Source: Endozoicomonas montiporae CL-33
GTDB taxonomy: Bacteria; Pseudomonadota; Gammaproteobacteria; Pseudomonadales; Endozoicomonadaceae
Reading direction: 5' to 3'
DNA length: 64,000 nucleotides
Assembly (NCBI RefSeq): GCF_001583435.1
Contig: NZ_CP013251.1
Location: 3,423,215-3,487,214 of the forward strand
Part shown: piece by piece, positions 26,555 through 38,200 of the stretch
How positions within the stretch are numbered: the first letter of the stretch is position 1
Layout: each line of letters starts with the position of its first letter
Translations under genes and position numbers: made by a program
Notes under the pieces: generated by a model
The model's database searches: none
What the model was told of the DNA's origin: nothing
The model's input: the letters and a program-made list of their open reading frames with translations, nothing else

Positions 26555-27238
26555 ATGAGTCGCAAACGCATTGTCGTACTGTTGTCTGGAAATGGCAGCA
26601 CCTTGCAGGCACTGATTGACCATCAACCTGACGCTCATTATGAAATCATCGCGGTGTTCAGCAATCGCCCTGATGCGTATGGACTAAAGCGGGCCGCCAG
26701 CGCCAACATCCCGAACCACATTATTGATCACAACGACTTTGCAGAACGGACTGCGTTCGACCAACACCTGCTTCAGGTCATCAAGCCGTTAAACCCGGAT
26801 TATGTGGTGCTGGCAGGTTATATGCGTATTCTTACCCTTGCATTTGTTCAGTATTTTTCAGGCAAACTCATTAACATTCACCCCTCTTTGTTACCAAAAC
26901 ACAAAGGGCTGAAAACCTATCAAAGCGCTCTCGACTCGGATGATAACGAGCATGGAACAACGGTTCATTTTGTCACAGAAGAACTCGACAGTGGTGCCAA
27001 TATCCTGCAGGCATCCCTGCCAATAAATGCGGCTGATACCATTGAAAGCCTTGAGCAACGCGTTAAAGCCATGGAGAAAAAAATCTACCCTTTGGCTTTA
27101 GACTGGCTCAGTTCTGGCCGAATCAGCACTAAGAACTCTAAAGTGTGCCTTGACAATCAACCCCTGCCCAAACAAGGATATTCAGTGCAGGAAGAAAATC
27201 TGGACCGACAATGTCAAAGATTATTAATAAAACCCTGA
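26555..27238 (+). CDS. purN: Phosphoribosylglycinamide formyltransferase 1
   Basis: A 227-residue enzyme that transfers a formyl group from 10-formyltetrahydrofolate to glycinamide ribonucleotide. It shows V-V-L-L-S-G-N-G-S-T-L-Q-A, A-G-Y-M-R-I-L, N-I-H-P-S-L-L-P-K-H-K-G-L with the catalytic asparagine and histidine, and E-E-L-D-S-G with the catalytic aspartate. It is slightly longer than usual at the C-terminus, and the extra tail overlaps the next gene by 28 bases. purT elsewhere in the window provides a second route for the same step. Confidence 0.97.
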   Translation: MSRKRIVVLLSGNGSTLQALIDHQPDAHYEIIAVFSNRPDAYGLKRAASANIPNHIIDHNDFAERTAFDQHLLQVIKPLNPDYVVLAGYMRILTLAFVQYFSGKLINIHPSLLPKHKGLKTYQSALDSDDNEHGTTVHFVTEELDSGANILQASLPINAADTIESLEQRVKAMEKKIYPLALDWLSSGRISTKNSKVCLDNQPLPKQGYSVQEENLDRQCQRLLIKP

Positions 27239-27996
27239 AGAGCTTACCCCTCCTTGGCTCTTTACTGTTGGCGGCAGCACCCCATACCTTTGCCGCCTCT
27301 CAGCCTCAAACTGGCGCAGCTCCGGGCAAACCCGAGGCCACTGTCCCAGCACAAACCATACAACCAAAGCCGTTTACTGCCCATTACAGTACCCGTTACA
27401 GCGGTTTCAGGGCGAGGGGTTCCCGCTCACTGACCCAACAGGATAACGAATGGATTCTGGAATTTGGTGCCGATGCCAGCGTTGTCAGCCTGATGGAAAC
27501 CACCCGTTTCACCATAAATAAAGGTCAGGTAAAGCCCCTTCAGTACCGTTATAAACGTGGTGGTCTATTTGGCAGTAAACCCGAAGAAGCCACCTTCGAC
27601 TGGAAAACCATGCAGGCAAAATGGGATCACGAAGACCTGCCGGTTACCTTCCCAGCCAACGCTCAGGATAAACTCTCCTACCAGTACCAGCTCGGGCTGG
27701 ATCTGGCAGCAGGAAAAACCGACCTTCGATACCCCGTGATTGATGATGACGAAGTCTACGAAAGGGAATTTATTATTGAAGGTGAAGAAGTACTCGAAAC
27801 CGACGCAGGCAAGCTGAACACGGTAAGGGTCAAGATAAAACGTGACAACAATAAACGACAAACATGGATCTGGTTCGCTAAAGACTGGGACTATGTTCTG
27901 GTCAAGTTCCATCAAAAAGATGAATCAGAGTATCTTATAGAGTTTGCTGAGGGCGAAGTAAACGGCAAGAAGATAACCGGCCTCAAATCATCCTGA
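27211..27996 (+). CDS. DUF3108 exported protein
   Basis: A 261-residue protein with a signal peptide (cleavage near T-F-A-A-S) and a DUF3108 domain from about residue 50: F-T-A-H-Y-S-T-R-Y-S-G-F-R-A, Y-R-Y-K-R-G-G-L-F-G-S-K and a closing W-I-W-F-A-K-D-W-D-Y-V-L-V-K. The function is unknown; the domain is all-beta and periplasmic. It overlaps purN by 28 bases, so the two are probably co-translated, an arrangement conserved with purM-purN in pseudomonads. Confidence 0.87.
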   Translation: MSKIINKTLKSLPLLGSLLLAAAPHTFAASQPQTGAAPGKPEATVPAQTIQPKPFTAHYSTRYSGFRARGSRSLTQQDNEWILEFGADASVVSLMETTRFTINKGQVKPLQYRYKRGGLFGSKPEEATFDWKTMQAKWDHEDLPVTFPANAQDKLSYQYQLGLDLAAGKTDLRYPVIDDDEVYEREFIIEGEEVLETDAGKLNTVRVKIKRDNNKRQTWIWFAKDWDYVLVKFHQKDESEYLIEFAEGEVNGKKITGLKSS

Positions 27997-28008
27997 TCCG
28001 AGCAAAAA

Positions 28009-28030
28009 GCGACAGGCAACAGCCTGTCGC
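28009..28030 (+). terminator. Hairpin after the purN-DUF3108 genes
   Basis: GCGACAGGC (28009-28017) pairs perfectly with GCCTGTCGC (28022-28030) around AACA. No T run follows, so termination strength is uncertain. Confidence 0.55.
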
Positions 28031-28390
28031 CAACACCGCCTTGTAAATAAGAGTAATATTTCTTTACAAAACCTGACAACCCCACCCCCGACATGACCAG
28101 TAGTTGCTCAAATTTGCAGTTCCAAGTAACGAGTCACAAACGAGTCAAATCACGAAAAAACTGAATAAAAAGAAAAACAAAATATTCTTTAGATAAATTG
28201 GATAATTTCAGGCGATTTTATCAATATAAAAACTAATTACTTTATATAAACGACATCAGACTTTTTTTATCGAAAAAACGCAACATTATTTTCTGTAGAT
28301 TAAATACATTGCATCAATTTTTCTGTATTAGAATGAATGTGTATTGATCAGTAGAATCATACCTTTTTATCTCACGTACACTCTCATTCT
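28031..28390. other. AT-rich intergenic region before the LysR gene
   Basis: About 360 bases, very AT-rich from 28140 on, with no gene. It must hold the promoter of the LysR-type gene and may be a target for AT-binding nucleoid proteins. No specific operator was recognised. Confidence 0.5.
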
Positions 28391-29332
28391 ATGTCGCCAA
28401 GTGTCTATGAAAAGCTACACAAGCTGGAGCTGAAATCCATTCTGGTTCTGGATATTCTATTGGAAACCCGCAACCTTTCCGAGGTGGGAAGGCAGCTCAA
28501 TATGCGACAGGGAAACGTCAGCTACCATCTGGCAAAGCTCAGGACAGCACTGGACGATCCGCTTCTGGTTAAGTCTGGCAAAGGCTATGCACTCACCTCC
28601 AGAGCCACGAGTATCAACAACAAACTACACGACAGCCTATCAACACTTCAGGATACCCTTTTTGACAAACCTTTTAACCCACTGACCGAAAGCCGAACTT
28701 ATAAGATAATGACGGACCCCATTGGGGCAGGATTACTGATTCCCCGTCTGTTAACCCGTCTGAGGACAGAAGCTCCCTCCATTACCATCGAGCACGTTCC
28801 CGCACAGCATGAGATTACTGAAGCACTGGCAACAGAGCAGGCTGATATCGCCATCTACAACCTGCCGGAAAATTTGCCCGAACTGAACAGCCAGTTTATC
28901 ACCAGCATGGCGACTTACCTTGTGATGGATGAAAGTCATCCTCTACGGGAAACCGGCTTCAGCTATGAAGATATTTTCAATTACCCCACCATACAACGGT
29001 ACCCAAAAGGCAGTATTGAACATCAATTAACCCGAATTCTGGAATCCAGAAACCTTAAGCGAACCGTCAGTTTTATTGCCCAGTCTTTCAATCTGTTAAA
29101 AGAAATCATACCGGGATCGGAAAGTGTTGCCTTTTGCTCGGAGGCAGACAAATACACTCTGGACAGCACTCCGGGGCTACACTTCCACAAACTGAAGCAA
29201 ATGGAGCCAGTGCCTAATTATGCCCTGTGGCATCCACGCTGCGAGAATGATCCACTGCACCAGTTCATGCGAAAAATCGTGATTGAAGAGTGTTTGCAGC
29301 TGGCTACGATTTTCAGTTTATCCCGATCCTGA
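28391..29332 (+). CDS. LysR-family transcriptional regulator
   Basis: A 313-residue DNA-binding regulator. The N-terminal winged helix-turn-helix is seen at residues 15-70 (I-L-L-E-T-R-N-L-S-E-V-G-R-Q-L-N and V-S-Y-H-L-A-K-L-R, then D-P-L-L-V-K). A substrate-binding-like effector domain follows (I-A-I-Y-N-L-P-E, T-Y-L-V-M-D-E-S-H-P-L). No divergent target gene is adjacent: upstream is an AT-rich gap and downstream is an IS1595 element, so its regulon cannot be guessed from context. The sequence is nearest to the NodD/LeuO-like branch by overall look, but this is not certain. Confidence 0.9.
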   Translation: MSPSVYEKLHKLELKSILVLDILLETRNLSEVGRQLNMRQGNVSYHLAKLRTALDDPLLVKSGKGYALTSRATSINNKLHDSLSTLQDTLFDKPFNPLTESRTYKIMTDPIGAGLLIPRLLTRLRTEAPSITIEHVPAQHEITEALATEQADIAIYNLPENLPELNSQFITSMATYLVMDESHPLRETGFSYEDIFNYPTIQRYPKGSIEHQLTRILESRNLKRTVSFIAQSFNLLKEIIPGSESVAFCSEADKYTLDSTPGLHFHKLKQMEPVPNYALWHPRCENDPLHQFMRKIVIEECLQLATIFSLSRS

Positions 29333-29653
29333 ATCTGACGTTTCGAAACAGTTCTATCAAAAATAAACACAACACAATGATCCGCAAGATTCCGTTACAC
29401 TTTGACCACCTTTGTTTAGGTGCTTTTTTATTCATGAAAAAGCACTGTTTTTGCACCTTCCCAAATGAAAATAAATACACTACTACCGACTAAAAATAGC
29501 ATTATTCAGTCACTGTACTTACCTCCAGAAACCAACTAAAAAAGCAAACTACTGCCCAAAGCCATTGATAATACTGGCACTCAGACTAAACAGATTAATA
29601 ATGCCCATTAAACATTCAGGCTAATTATCAACCAGTAGTTTGCATAACCTGAA
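29333..29653. other. Intergenic region before IS1595 copy 1
   Basis: About 320 bases, AT-rich, with no supported gene. A short frame at 29290-29493 overlaps the LysR end and shows no family features. The right edge is the start of the IS1595 terminal repeat. Confidence 0.5.
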
Positions 29654-30683
29654 GGCTCTTATCGGATTCCAGACTGCTGAGCTACACTTCATCAAAATCT
29701 TGCGAATGGCTGATCACGCAGTGAATATTTGTAAAATTTCAGAACTCATCAGCAATGTAACTTGCTTTGAAATGATCCGTGAAAACCGCTGGCCTGACGG
29801 GGTGGTTCATTGCCCCCATTGTGATTCAGGCCATGTAAAAAAGAACGGGCATGACACGGTACAAACTGAATGCCAACACTATCAATGCAAACATTGTGAC
29901 CGCTACTTTGATGACCTGACTAATACTGTCTTTGCTGGGCATCATCAGCCTCTTAAGGTGTGGGTTTCCTGTCTGTACCTGATGGGACTCAATGTTTCCA
30001 ACAGCCAGATTTCTAAAGAACTTGACCTTTCACTGAGTGATGTACATGTAATGACAACCTTGTTGCGAACCTCTGTCGTTAAACGCAAGCCTGACATTAC
30101 TCTTGAGGGAGGGGTAGAGTTCGACGAAGTGTACATCGTCGCAGGTCACAAAGGACATCCTGAAGCTTTAAAAAAATCTATCGCGCCCTCCCCGAAAAAG
30201 AAGATTAAAAGGAGCTCCGGGCAGAGGAACTCTCGAAAAAGACAAGCCTCCCGTTCTGGGAATGATTCAGCGAGGAGGTCAGGTCATTATCAACATGCTG
30301 GATAATGTTCGAAAAGCCACCATAAAGCCTTTCATTACGAAGCATGTAGCCAAGGGAACCCAAACTTACACTGATGAATACAGCATTTACAACTCCCTTG
30401 AAGAGTGGGGTTACAGGCATAAATCTGTCTGTCATGGTAAAAGCGAGTACGCCCGGGATGATGACAAGGATGGTATTTATGAAGTACACGTAAACACCAT
30501 GGAAGGCTTCTGGTCATTGCTCCGTTCATGGCTCAGACCTCACAGGGGGATTTCTCAGGAAAGCTTACCTTTGTACCTCGGCTTCTTTGAGTTCGTTCAT
30601 AACGCCGGAATCCGGGGTAAAGGGTTACTTCAACCATTAATCAGCTTGCTGGTTACGTAGCAGTCTGGAATCCGATAAGAGCC
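29654..30683 (+). mobile_element. IS1595-family element, copy 1
   Basis: A 1030-base element bounded by inverted terminal repeats of about 25 bases that start GGCTCTTATCGGATTCCAG at both ends. A nearly identical element in opposite orientation lies at 45601-46630. No eight-base target duplication was found around either copy. Confidence 0.9.
29706..30660 (+). CDS. IS1595-family transposase in two frames (copy 1)
   Basis: The first frame (29706-30305) has a zinc-ribbon-like N-terminus (C-P-H-C-D-S-G-H and C-K-H-C-D-R-Y-F) and the start of the ISXO2-type catalytic domain (V-E-F-D-E-V-Y). The second frame (open from about 30190 to 30660) continues as P-P-R-K-R-R-L-K-G, then G-R-G-T-L-E-K-D-K-P-P-V-L-G-M-I-Q-R-G-G, and holds Y-T-D-E-Y and H-V-N-T-M-E-G-F-W. 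A +1 shift around CCCTCCCC (30186-30193) is needed to read both. The other copy has the same shift, so it is either programmed or an old lesion that spread with the element. Confidence 0.82.
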
Positions 30684-30929
30684 TTGGATTAGACAGCCTC
30701 AGGCAGAAATTTGTATAAAATTACAGCATTTTGTGCTGAGACTGTTTTCGCCAGCGAAGTAGGGCTTTTGCAACAGCCTCCTTCGTGGAAATGACGGAAA
30801 TGCGGAAGTTATTTTTAGACTATTCCTAAACAACCATTCACAGGGACGACATTAAGAGCAATCCTTTGGTAATCAAGGCCTACAGCTATGACTGGGATAA
30901 ACATGAACTTTGCTGTTGAGCCATATATA

Positions 30930-32024
30930 CCCAAGTGAATTCAAGATGCAGGATTTAGCCTCTGAAAATTATCGTTAATTCTGCTGACTAACGAAGCACC
31001 AATTTCAGGTAACGTAACGTCCAGAAAATGATTAATCTTTTCTCGAAATTCTTTAGCCTTGGCAAAGTATTCATTATTCCGAGCATATTCATTCATCACC
31101 TTCCATAATCGCTCAATCGGGTTCAGATTTGGGCTGTAAGGTGGTAGGTAATGTAGTTTTATCCCCAATTTTTCCGCCTCCTCTACCACCTCTTTTGAAC
31201 GATGATAACCAGCACCGTCAAGCACCATATGGATGACTGTCATGGATGCGTAGGATGCCCGAACTGTTCTGAAAAACTTGATAATCGCTTCGCCGTTGAC
31301 GGTCTTGAACTGATCGAAAACAGCGGCAGATAGATTGTTCAGTTCAATGGCGCCAACAATGTTTAATCGGGTACGGCTCCCCGTCGTGTTGATGATCTTA
31401 TCAACCCCTTTGCGAATCCATCTTGAAGTGATTTTGGTGGCCTGTGTTGGATGAACTGCATCCATGAACAGCAACACTTCATCCTCTGGTAATGAGGCCT
31501 TCAGGGCATCATAGTGTTTGACAAATTCAGCTTGTTTGTCAGCATCAGTCTTGTGCGGAACGCCTTTTGGTTTTTTATAGGTAAAGCCTTTCTGATGCAG
31601 CCACTTGTTCAGACCTGATACGGTGTATTTGATGTCCCAGCGATCAGAAATGTAGGCGACGATCTGATGCGTATGAGCATAGGTGTGTTCAGAAATATGC
31701 TCGATTAGCTGCCGGGTTTGTTCATCATTCAAATAGCTTTCGCTACCACCGTTGTCAGGCTTTAGTTTTTCCTTTTTCAGATAGTCATCAAGGTGGCGAC
31801 AAATAGTGAATTCACTTTTTCTCAAGGCTTGTGCGATAGAAGACGGAGTCCAACCTTCAGATCTGAGCAAAACTGCTTTTATACGGTCACACTCTCGGGC
31901 ATCCTGCGACTTTTTATGGCGGGATTCCAGAGCTGCTTTTTGCTGATCAGTCAGGATGATTTTGGGCATGAGCGAAGAATGTTAAAAAAGTACTGAAAAA
32001 TCAAGCATCTTCAATGGTCACGGG
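30930..32024 (-). mobile_element. IS630-family element (second type), nested in the MITE
   Basis: The ends read inward as CCCAAGTGAATTCAAGATGC and, inverted, CCCGTGACCATTGAAGATGC, each flanked by TA as expected for IS630. It differs in sequence from the IS630 at 6141. It interrupts the 190-base MITE, so it arrived later. Confidence 0.85.
30941..31969 (-). CDS. IS630-family transposase, intact single frame
   Basis: A 342-residue DDE transposase. The N-terminal helix-turn-helix region (W-T-P-S-S-I-A-Q-A-L-R-K-S) and a second one (T-V-S-G-L-N-K-W-L-H-Q) are followed by the catalytic acidic residues in L-L-F-M-D-A-V-H-P, V-L-D-G-A-G-Y-H and N-L-N-P-I-E-R-L-W. All are intact in one uninterrupted frame, unlike the frameshift-dependent IS630 at 6141. 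It could be active and could also mobilise related copies elsewhere. Confidence 0.95.
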   Translation of the reverse strand: MPKIILTDQQKAALESRHKKSQDARECDRIKAVLLRSEGWTPSSIAQALRKSEFTICRHLDDYLKKEKLKPDNGGSESYLNDEQTRQLIEHISEHTYAHTHQIVAYISDRWDIKYTVSGLNKWLHQKGFTYKKPKGVPHKTDADKQAEFVKHYDALKASLPEDEVLLFMDAVHPTQATKITSRWIRKGVDKIINTTGSRTRLNIVGAIELNNLSAAVFDQFKTVNGEAIIKFFRTVRASYASMTVIHMVLDGAGYHRSKEVVEEAEKLGIKLHYLPPYSPNLNPIERLWKVMNEYARNNEYFAKAKEFREKINHFLDVTLPEIGASLVSRINDNFQRLNPAS

Positions 32025-32239
32025 TATAATGTGACCTGAGCGAAAGCCCTTGCAAGACTTGTCACCTGTGAGCCTATCTGCAGGCCTTATTTGCCAAGGC
32101 CTTTCGCTTAATGTCGTCCCTATGAACAACCATTGAGCCGCGAAATGAAAGATAAATATTGTCGTTAATACTTAACTTCATTCACCAGTACATCATCGGG
32201 TTGTTCAGGGCACCATTGCTTTTTACTGTGCGGGAGTCA

Positions 32240-35200
32240 CTAACTGCTGGAGCCGTGATCCAGATTGTTGTTATTCATCAGGTGATTAAGAATATCGGCA
32301 TCGGTGCTACCCAGAGCAAACAGGTCAACATCCTTGAAAGTGACTTTCTTCGTGACATCGCCATTGGCGGTGTCACTGATCTCCATCACGGTATCATCGC
32401 CACTGCTGACAAAATGGAAATGCTCATCAAGGTCGTCATTGGGATCCACCAGAATATCATCCAGCTTCAGCATGTCGCCCTCATCGGTATTGAAATCGGT
32501 GATAATCAGTTCAGAGGGGTTTTGCGCTGTGCCGCTGGCATTGAAATCAAAGGTGTCGGCACCCAGGCCCCCGGTAGCGGTGACGTCGTCATGGTCAATG
32601 GTGAAAATATCGTCCCCGATATCGCCAATCAGGGTATCCAGGGCATTACCGGAAGCATGGCTGAAACCCGCCATCCGGTCACTGATGGCACTCACTGCGT
32701 TGCCATCACTGTCGCTCAGGCTGCTGCCGGTGTAGCTGAACAGCAGTTGCCCTGAGTTATCGATCTGCGAACCATCAAAGGTCACGGTGACTTCCTGCCC
32801 ATTCACACTGACATTAGTCACCAGCCGGTTGCTGCCATCAACCCTGACACTAAAGTCAGAGGTCGAAGGCGAGCCGGAAAGGACTTCAGAGAAACCCAGT
32901 ACCAGCTCATTATTTGAGGCAAGGGATGAAGTCAAATCAGGCGCTTTCAGGTCCGATTCACTGACGCTGCCAGAAGACAGGGCATCCGTAGTCGCCACGT
33001 TACCAGCCAGGTCCCTGATAAATCCGGCCGCAATATCCACTTCATCGTTACTGTAATCACCACCGGAGTTGGTCTCGATACTCTCAGCCTTGGACGCTGC
33101 CAGCTCAATAATGAGTGTGCTGTTATCCACCACTTTGGCAGACAGCACATCGTCTTCACTGAAGCTCTCGGTCAGCGAGCCATTCACCTGGTAACTCAAC
33201 TTGCTCCAGTCCAGCACCAGCCTTAATTCGGTGCTGTCCGCCGGGGCGTTGGCACTGAGAATACCATTAAAGCCTACCCCATCAAGTACCAGCATATTGG
33301 TATCGGGATCATACTGGGCCGATGATATCGTCGTGGCCGGAGCGGTAGTATCAATATGAATCTCTTTGCTTCCGGCCAGTGTGTCTTCACTGTCCAGACT
33401 GCTCACAACAGCGGAAGACACATCCACGGTGCCATTATTAGGGCCACCGCCCCCGTAAAAGCGGCCACCGTTGTTGTTGATACTGACAACATCCAGATCA
33501 TTCACCGAGTCCCCGGCCTGGACGGTATAGGAAAAATTAAAGACCCTGGCCTTAGTACCACCTGATTCCACCAAGGTTGCCGTCTGGCCATTGTTCAGGG
33601 TTAAGGTCGGCGTGCCGCTGGTGGTATCCACAATCACCTTCTGATTGAAACTAACGGTGATATTAATAACGTCACCTGCCTTATAGATACCACTTTCAGA
33701 GGTTGAATTAATATCTTTCAATTCAGTTGCAACTTTTGAATTAGAGCCATCCCATGAATCCTGATACAAAGCTTGTTTTGAAACCTGGAAGGTTGAAAGA
33801 TTACCAGCACTGTCTGCCAACCATCCGGCATCAATCTGGATGTCCATGTCCTGATTGTCTCCCTTGCCATTTATATAGTTAGCGAAATACGAGTAACCCT
33901 CCCAGCTTATCCAGTTTTCCAAGCCAGAGTCCGTGAGCTTTAGAACTAATCTACTAGTCATGCTGGGGTGAACTATAAAGCTATCAATGTCGTTATCCTT
34001 AAAAAAGTAGCTTGTTGGATTACCGAAGTCGTCCGTTCCTGAAAGAACCATTTTTGACCAATCAATATCGTATTGGCTAGCAAGATTTTCCCCTTGAGTC
34101 AAGAAACTGTGGTCATAGTCCAGGTCAATGACGAAAGCGTCTGTTCGGTAGCGGACTTTATCTATATCAAATTGGGGAGAGGTAGTATCGACTTGAATAT
34201 CCGATTGACTGGCCAGCGAATTAATATCGTTGCCAGTGGGCAGGCTCGTTGTATCCAGATCATTTCCGGCCCGGTCCTGTATGCTGGCACCTGACAGTGA
34301 AATACCTGATACATCCAAGTCAGTCTCATTTTCCCCCCCCGAAACCAAGTAATTAAAAATCAGGCGATCCGTTCCGGAGCCACTGGCGTAGGTGGCCTGG
34401 CCTCCACTGTCCAGATTCAGGACCGGGGCACCGGTTACATCGACCACCTCGTTCATGGCGACTTCGATCTGAATCAGCTTCCCTTCGTTGTAGTCACCGT
34501 CCGGCGTGAGGCTCCTGATTTGCTGGATTTCCGGTGCTGCCACATCCACAATGGCAGTGCCCGTCTGTGCCAGCGCATCGCTGCTGTCCACTGCCGGCAG
34601 GGTAGTTATCATCCCGTTCCCGGCATTGTCAATGACCATCGTACCTGCAGGAATGGAGAGCGAATGGGTGGCACTGTAATTCAGGCCGCCACTGGTTTCA
34701 CTGTTGCTGTTACTGACGGTATAGATAAACTTCAAGGTATCGCTGCCGGCACCACTCTCGTAATACGCCGTGGCGCCATTGTCCAGCAGCAGGCTCGGTT
34801 TGGTCTGGTCATCGTTGGCGTTTACTCCGGTGATGTTCACCACCTCACTCAGCGCCAGCAAAATCACTACCTCATCCCCCGGCTTGTAACTGCCGGGTTC
34901 CTCCAGACTCACCCGCACCACGGTCGGGGCCGCACTGTCGGCATAGTCCAGAGTCAGGTCACTGGTCGAGGCGGAGCTCTCGTTACCCGCCAGGTCCCGC
35001 AAAAAACCGGCCTGGATATCAAGGCCGTCTGCGGCTCCCTTGTAGCCAAAAGCACCCTCCAGCTCGGCGGCCTTGGCATCGTCAAGCTGGATGGTCAACA
35101 TGTTATTGCCCGCCAGCCTGGCCGAGACAATGTCGTCCCCAGAAAAAGTGATGTTACGGGTGATGTCTCCATCCGCGTCGATGTCAATGACTAGTCTGCT

Positions 35201-38200
35201 CCAGTCCAGTCGGCCAGAAATATCACTCGTGGCACTTTCTTCACTGTTCAACAGCTGGTCAAAGTCTGCACCCTGAAGCAACAGCTGGTTGTTGCTTTCG
35301 TCGTAGGCAGCACCGGAAATGGTCGTTGCCGGGGCATCGGTATCCACCACGATTTGGCTGTTGGCCGCCAGGGATTCGGCGCTGCCTGTGGCGGGCAGGG
35401 TCAGGGTAACGTTATTTCCGGCACCGTTGACCAGGGAGCTGGCTGCCGGAAGGCCGAACAAACTGTTACTGAATGTCAGCGAACTGGTATCCCGGTAGTT
35501 AAGGTCATCAATGTTTTCCCCGGCGGTTATCGTATGCCGGAACACAAATTCCCGGGTACCGCTACCGGAGACATAGCCTGCATTACCACCATAAGGGTCG
35601 CCCTGACTGGGCAGCTTGTCATTGAGCAACAATAGCAGCGGGTCATTGTTGGCGTCGTAGTTCTGCAGTGTGACTTTTTCGCTGAACCGGACCCGGATCA
35701 GAATCTCGTCACCGTCATTATAGTTACCGTCGGCAGTATCGGCACTGACACTGACCACCGCTGCACCGTTAGTGGTGACGCTGACCGCTTCATCCGTCAG
35801 GGCATCGGTAGTGGAGCGGTTGCCCGCCCGGTCTGCCATAAAGCCCTCGGCAAGGCTCAGGGTCATGTCGCCATTGGTGGTGCTGAAACCGTTATTATCC
35901 AGCACCTTGTTAACGCCCTCGTCAATAACAATCTCCACCTGGTTGTTGTTAATCACTACCGAGCGGATGTCGGACTGCTCAAGGCTAACGCTGTCAACGC
36001 TGTTATCAGGTTGCCTCAGCCCAAGGGTCAGCCGGCTCCAGTCAAAGCGTGACAGATCATCTCCCTGCAAGCTCAAGCCTGCAGACTCACCACTGCCCAG
36101 CAAGGTATCAAAACCGCTGCCAATGATCGTCAGCTTCTGGTCGTCCACACCATCGGGAGCCAGGTTCACGCCGGTAATCGAGACGTCCGGAGCCGTACCA
36201 TCAATCATCAGGTCGCTCTGGCCGGCCAGCGAGTCGCTGTTGCCCGCTACAGGCACCGCCAGCACCGCCGCATTGCCTGACAGATCTTTGATGGTGCCAC
36301 CATTCAGTTGCAAGGCGCTGGCACTGAGTACATCCAGGTCCGATGCCTCATCCCCCACCTGCACGGTATACTCAAACACCAGTTCCTGGGTGCCAGAGCC
36401 GGAGCTGAACCGGGCGGCGGTGATATTGTCACCGGTCCCCATCAACAGTACCGGCATGCCTGTCACCTCCACAGCCTCGTCAAAGCTTACCTGCAAACGG
36501 ATAACGGAACCAATCGCGTACTCCCCGTCCGCCGTCAGGCTGGTGATGCCGGTGACTGTTGGGGCAATGCCGTCAGGGGGCAAGATAAAAATTTCCACAC
36601 CCGCACTGTTGCTGTCGTTCATGGTGTTACCGGCTGCGTCCTGGAAGAAGCCGTCGCTGGTAATCCGGATCAGGTCCTGACCGTTGTCATTGCCAAAGCC
36701 TGAAGTCGCGCGCAGGGTCGACAGCTTGCCGGCACCTATCTTGATGGTCAGTTGCTGGTCATTCACCGCCAGTGCCGAGTCGATATCCGACCGGGTGAAG
36801 CCGATATCCGTATGACTGCCACTGTTGTCCACAACACGCCAGGACAGTTTTGACCAGTCCAGCCTTCCAGTCAGGTCCGTATCCGTCGCTTCGCCTGGCG
36901 AGAGCAGCGAGCTGAAACCACTGCCCGACAACACCAATATCCCGGCCGAACTGGCCGAGCTGCTGCTGATCCCGGCAGTGGGTGATACGGTATCAATCCT
37001 GATGTCACCCTGTTGGGCAAGGGCTTGCGAAGAATCCAGTGCCGGCAGAAGCAGGTCGGCATTATTGTTCAACAGGTCAGTGATCGTGCCACCGTTCAAA
37101 TCCAGTGCCGAAGTGGATAACGCATTGAGGTCGGCGGATTCATCCGGATTATTTACCGTGTAGGTAAACAACAGGGTGTCCGTTCCCGAACCACCGCTGT
37201 AGGAGGCAAGCCGGTCCACGGTACCGGTTTCCAGTTGCAGGGTGGGCTGTCCGGTCACCTCGACCCGCTCGGAGAACTGCACCTTGACGGTAATGGTATC
37301 ACCATCGCGATACCACTGATCCGGGTCATCACTGTAGAGGCGCAATACTTCGGGGTTGCCCTCGCTGTTGGTCAAGTTGGTGACAGAAAAACTCGAAACC
37401 GTCGACCCGTCATTGCCCACCAGGTCCTCAACCCGGTCATTGTCCGGGGCACTGTCAGCGGAGGGCGGATTGTAGTCCAGGGAGACCTCCTGCCCGTCTG
37501 TGACGGCTCCGGAGAGGGTCAGGACGATTTGTCGACCATTGATGGCAAGGCTGCTGACCGGTTCACTCTGCCCGTCTACAGAAATGCTGAACAGGGAAGG
37601 GTTGATGGTGGCATCGTGATTAAGTTCCTCACTGAAAGTTAAGGTCAGCGTATCGCCATCGACCTCGGCACCCGAGAGGCTGGGCGAGATGGTGTCGGTA
37701 ATATTAGTGACAGTTACATCGCCATGGCTGAGGGCGGCGGCATCAAATCCCCGCAGGTCTTCGATCCGGTCATTGTTGCTGCCGCTATCAAGACTTGACG
37801 GGCTATAGCTGAAGGTTACCGATTCCCCGTCTGCCACTGCACTGGCCAGCTGTACGGTCACCTGGTTGCCACTGACCGTGGCACTGCTGACCGATCTGCT
37901 GGTACCGGCGACCTCAACGTCAAGAATGCCCGTCAGGCTGGCACTTTCATTCAGGTCTTCCGAGTAGGTCAGGGTCAGGGTGTCACCATCCACCAAGGCA
38001 CTGTTGAGGGTCGGTACGGATGTATCAGTATTGTTTTCAGCCACTGTATTGCTGAAGCCGCTGCTGTCATTGCCCTGGTCATCCTGGACCGGACCTCCGC
38101 CATTATTGCTGGCATCGGCCACACTGTAGGACAACCGGACAATGTCAGCATCGGCCACTGCACTGTCGAGGGTCAGGGTCACCCGGCTGCCGGAAATACT

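Larger units (their letters stand above)
30839..32124. mobile_element. IS4-like MITE, split by an IS630 element
   Basis: Inverted ends CACAGGGACGACATTAAG (30839-30856) and the reverse complement of CATAGGGACGACATTAAG (32107-32124) are flanked by a perfect 10-base direct repeat, AACAACCATT (30829-30838 and 32125-32134). Similarity of the arms extends inward some 50 bases. Without the nested IS630 the element is only about 190 bases long and has no gene, so it is a MITE. End sequence and duplication length fit the IS4 family, which is inference. Confidence 0.8.
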
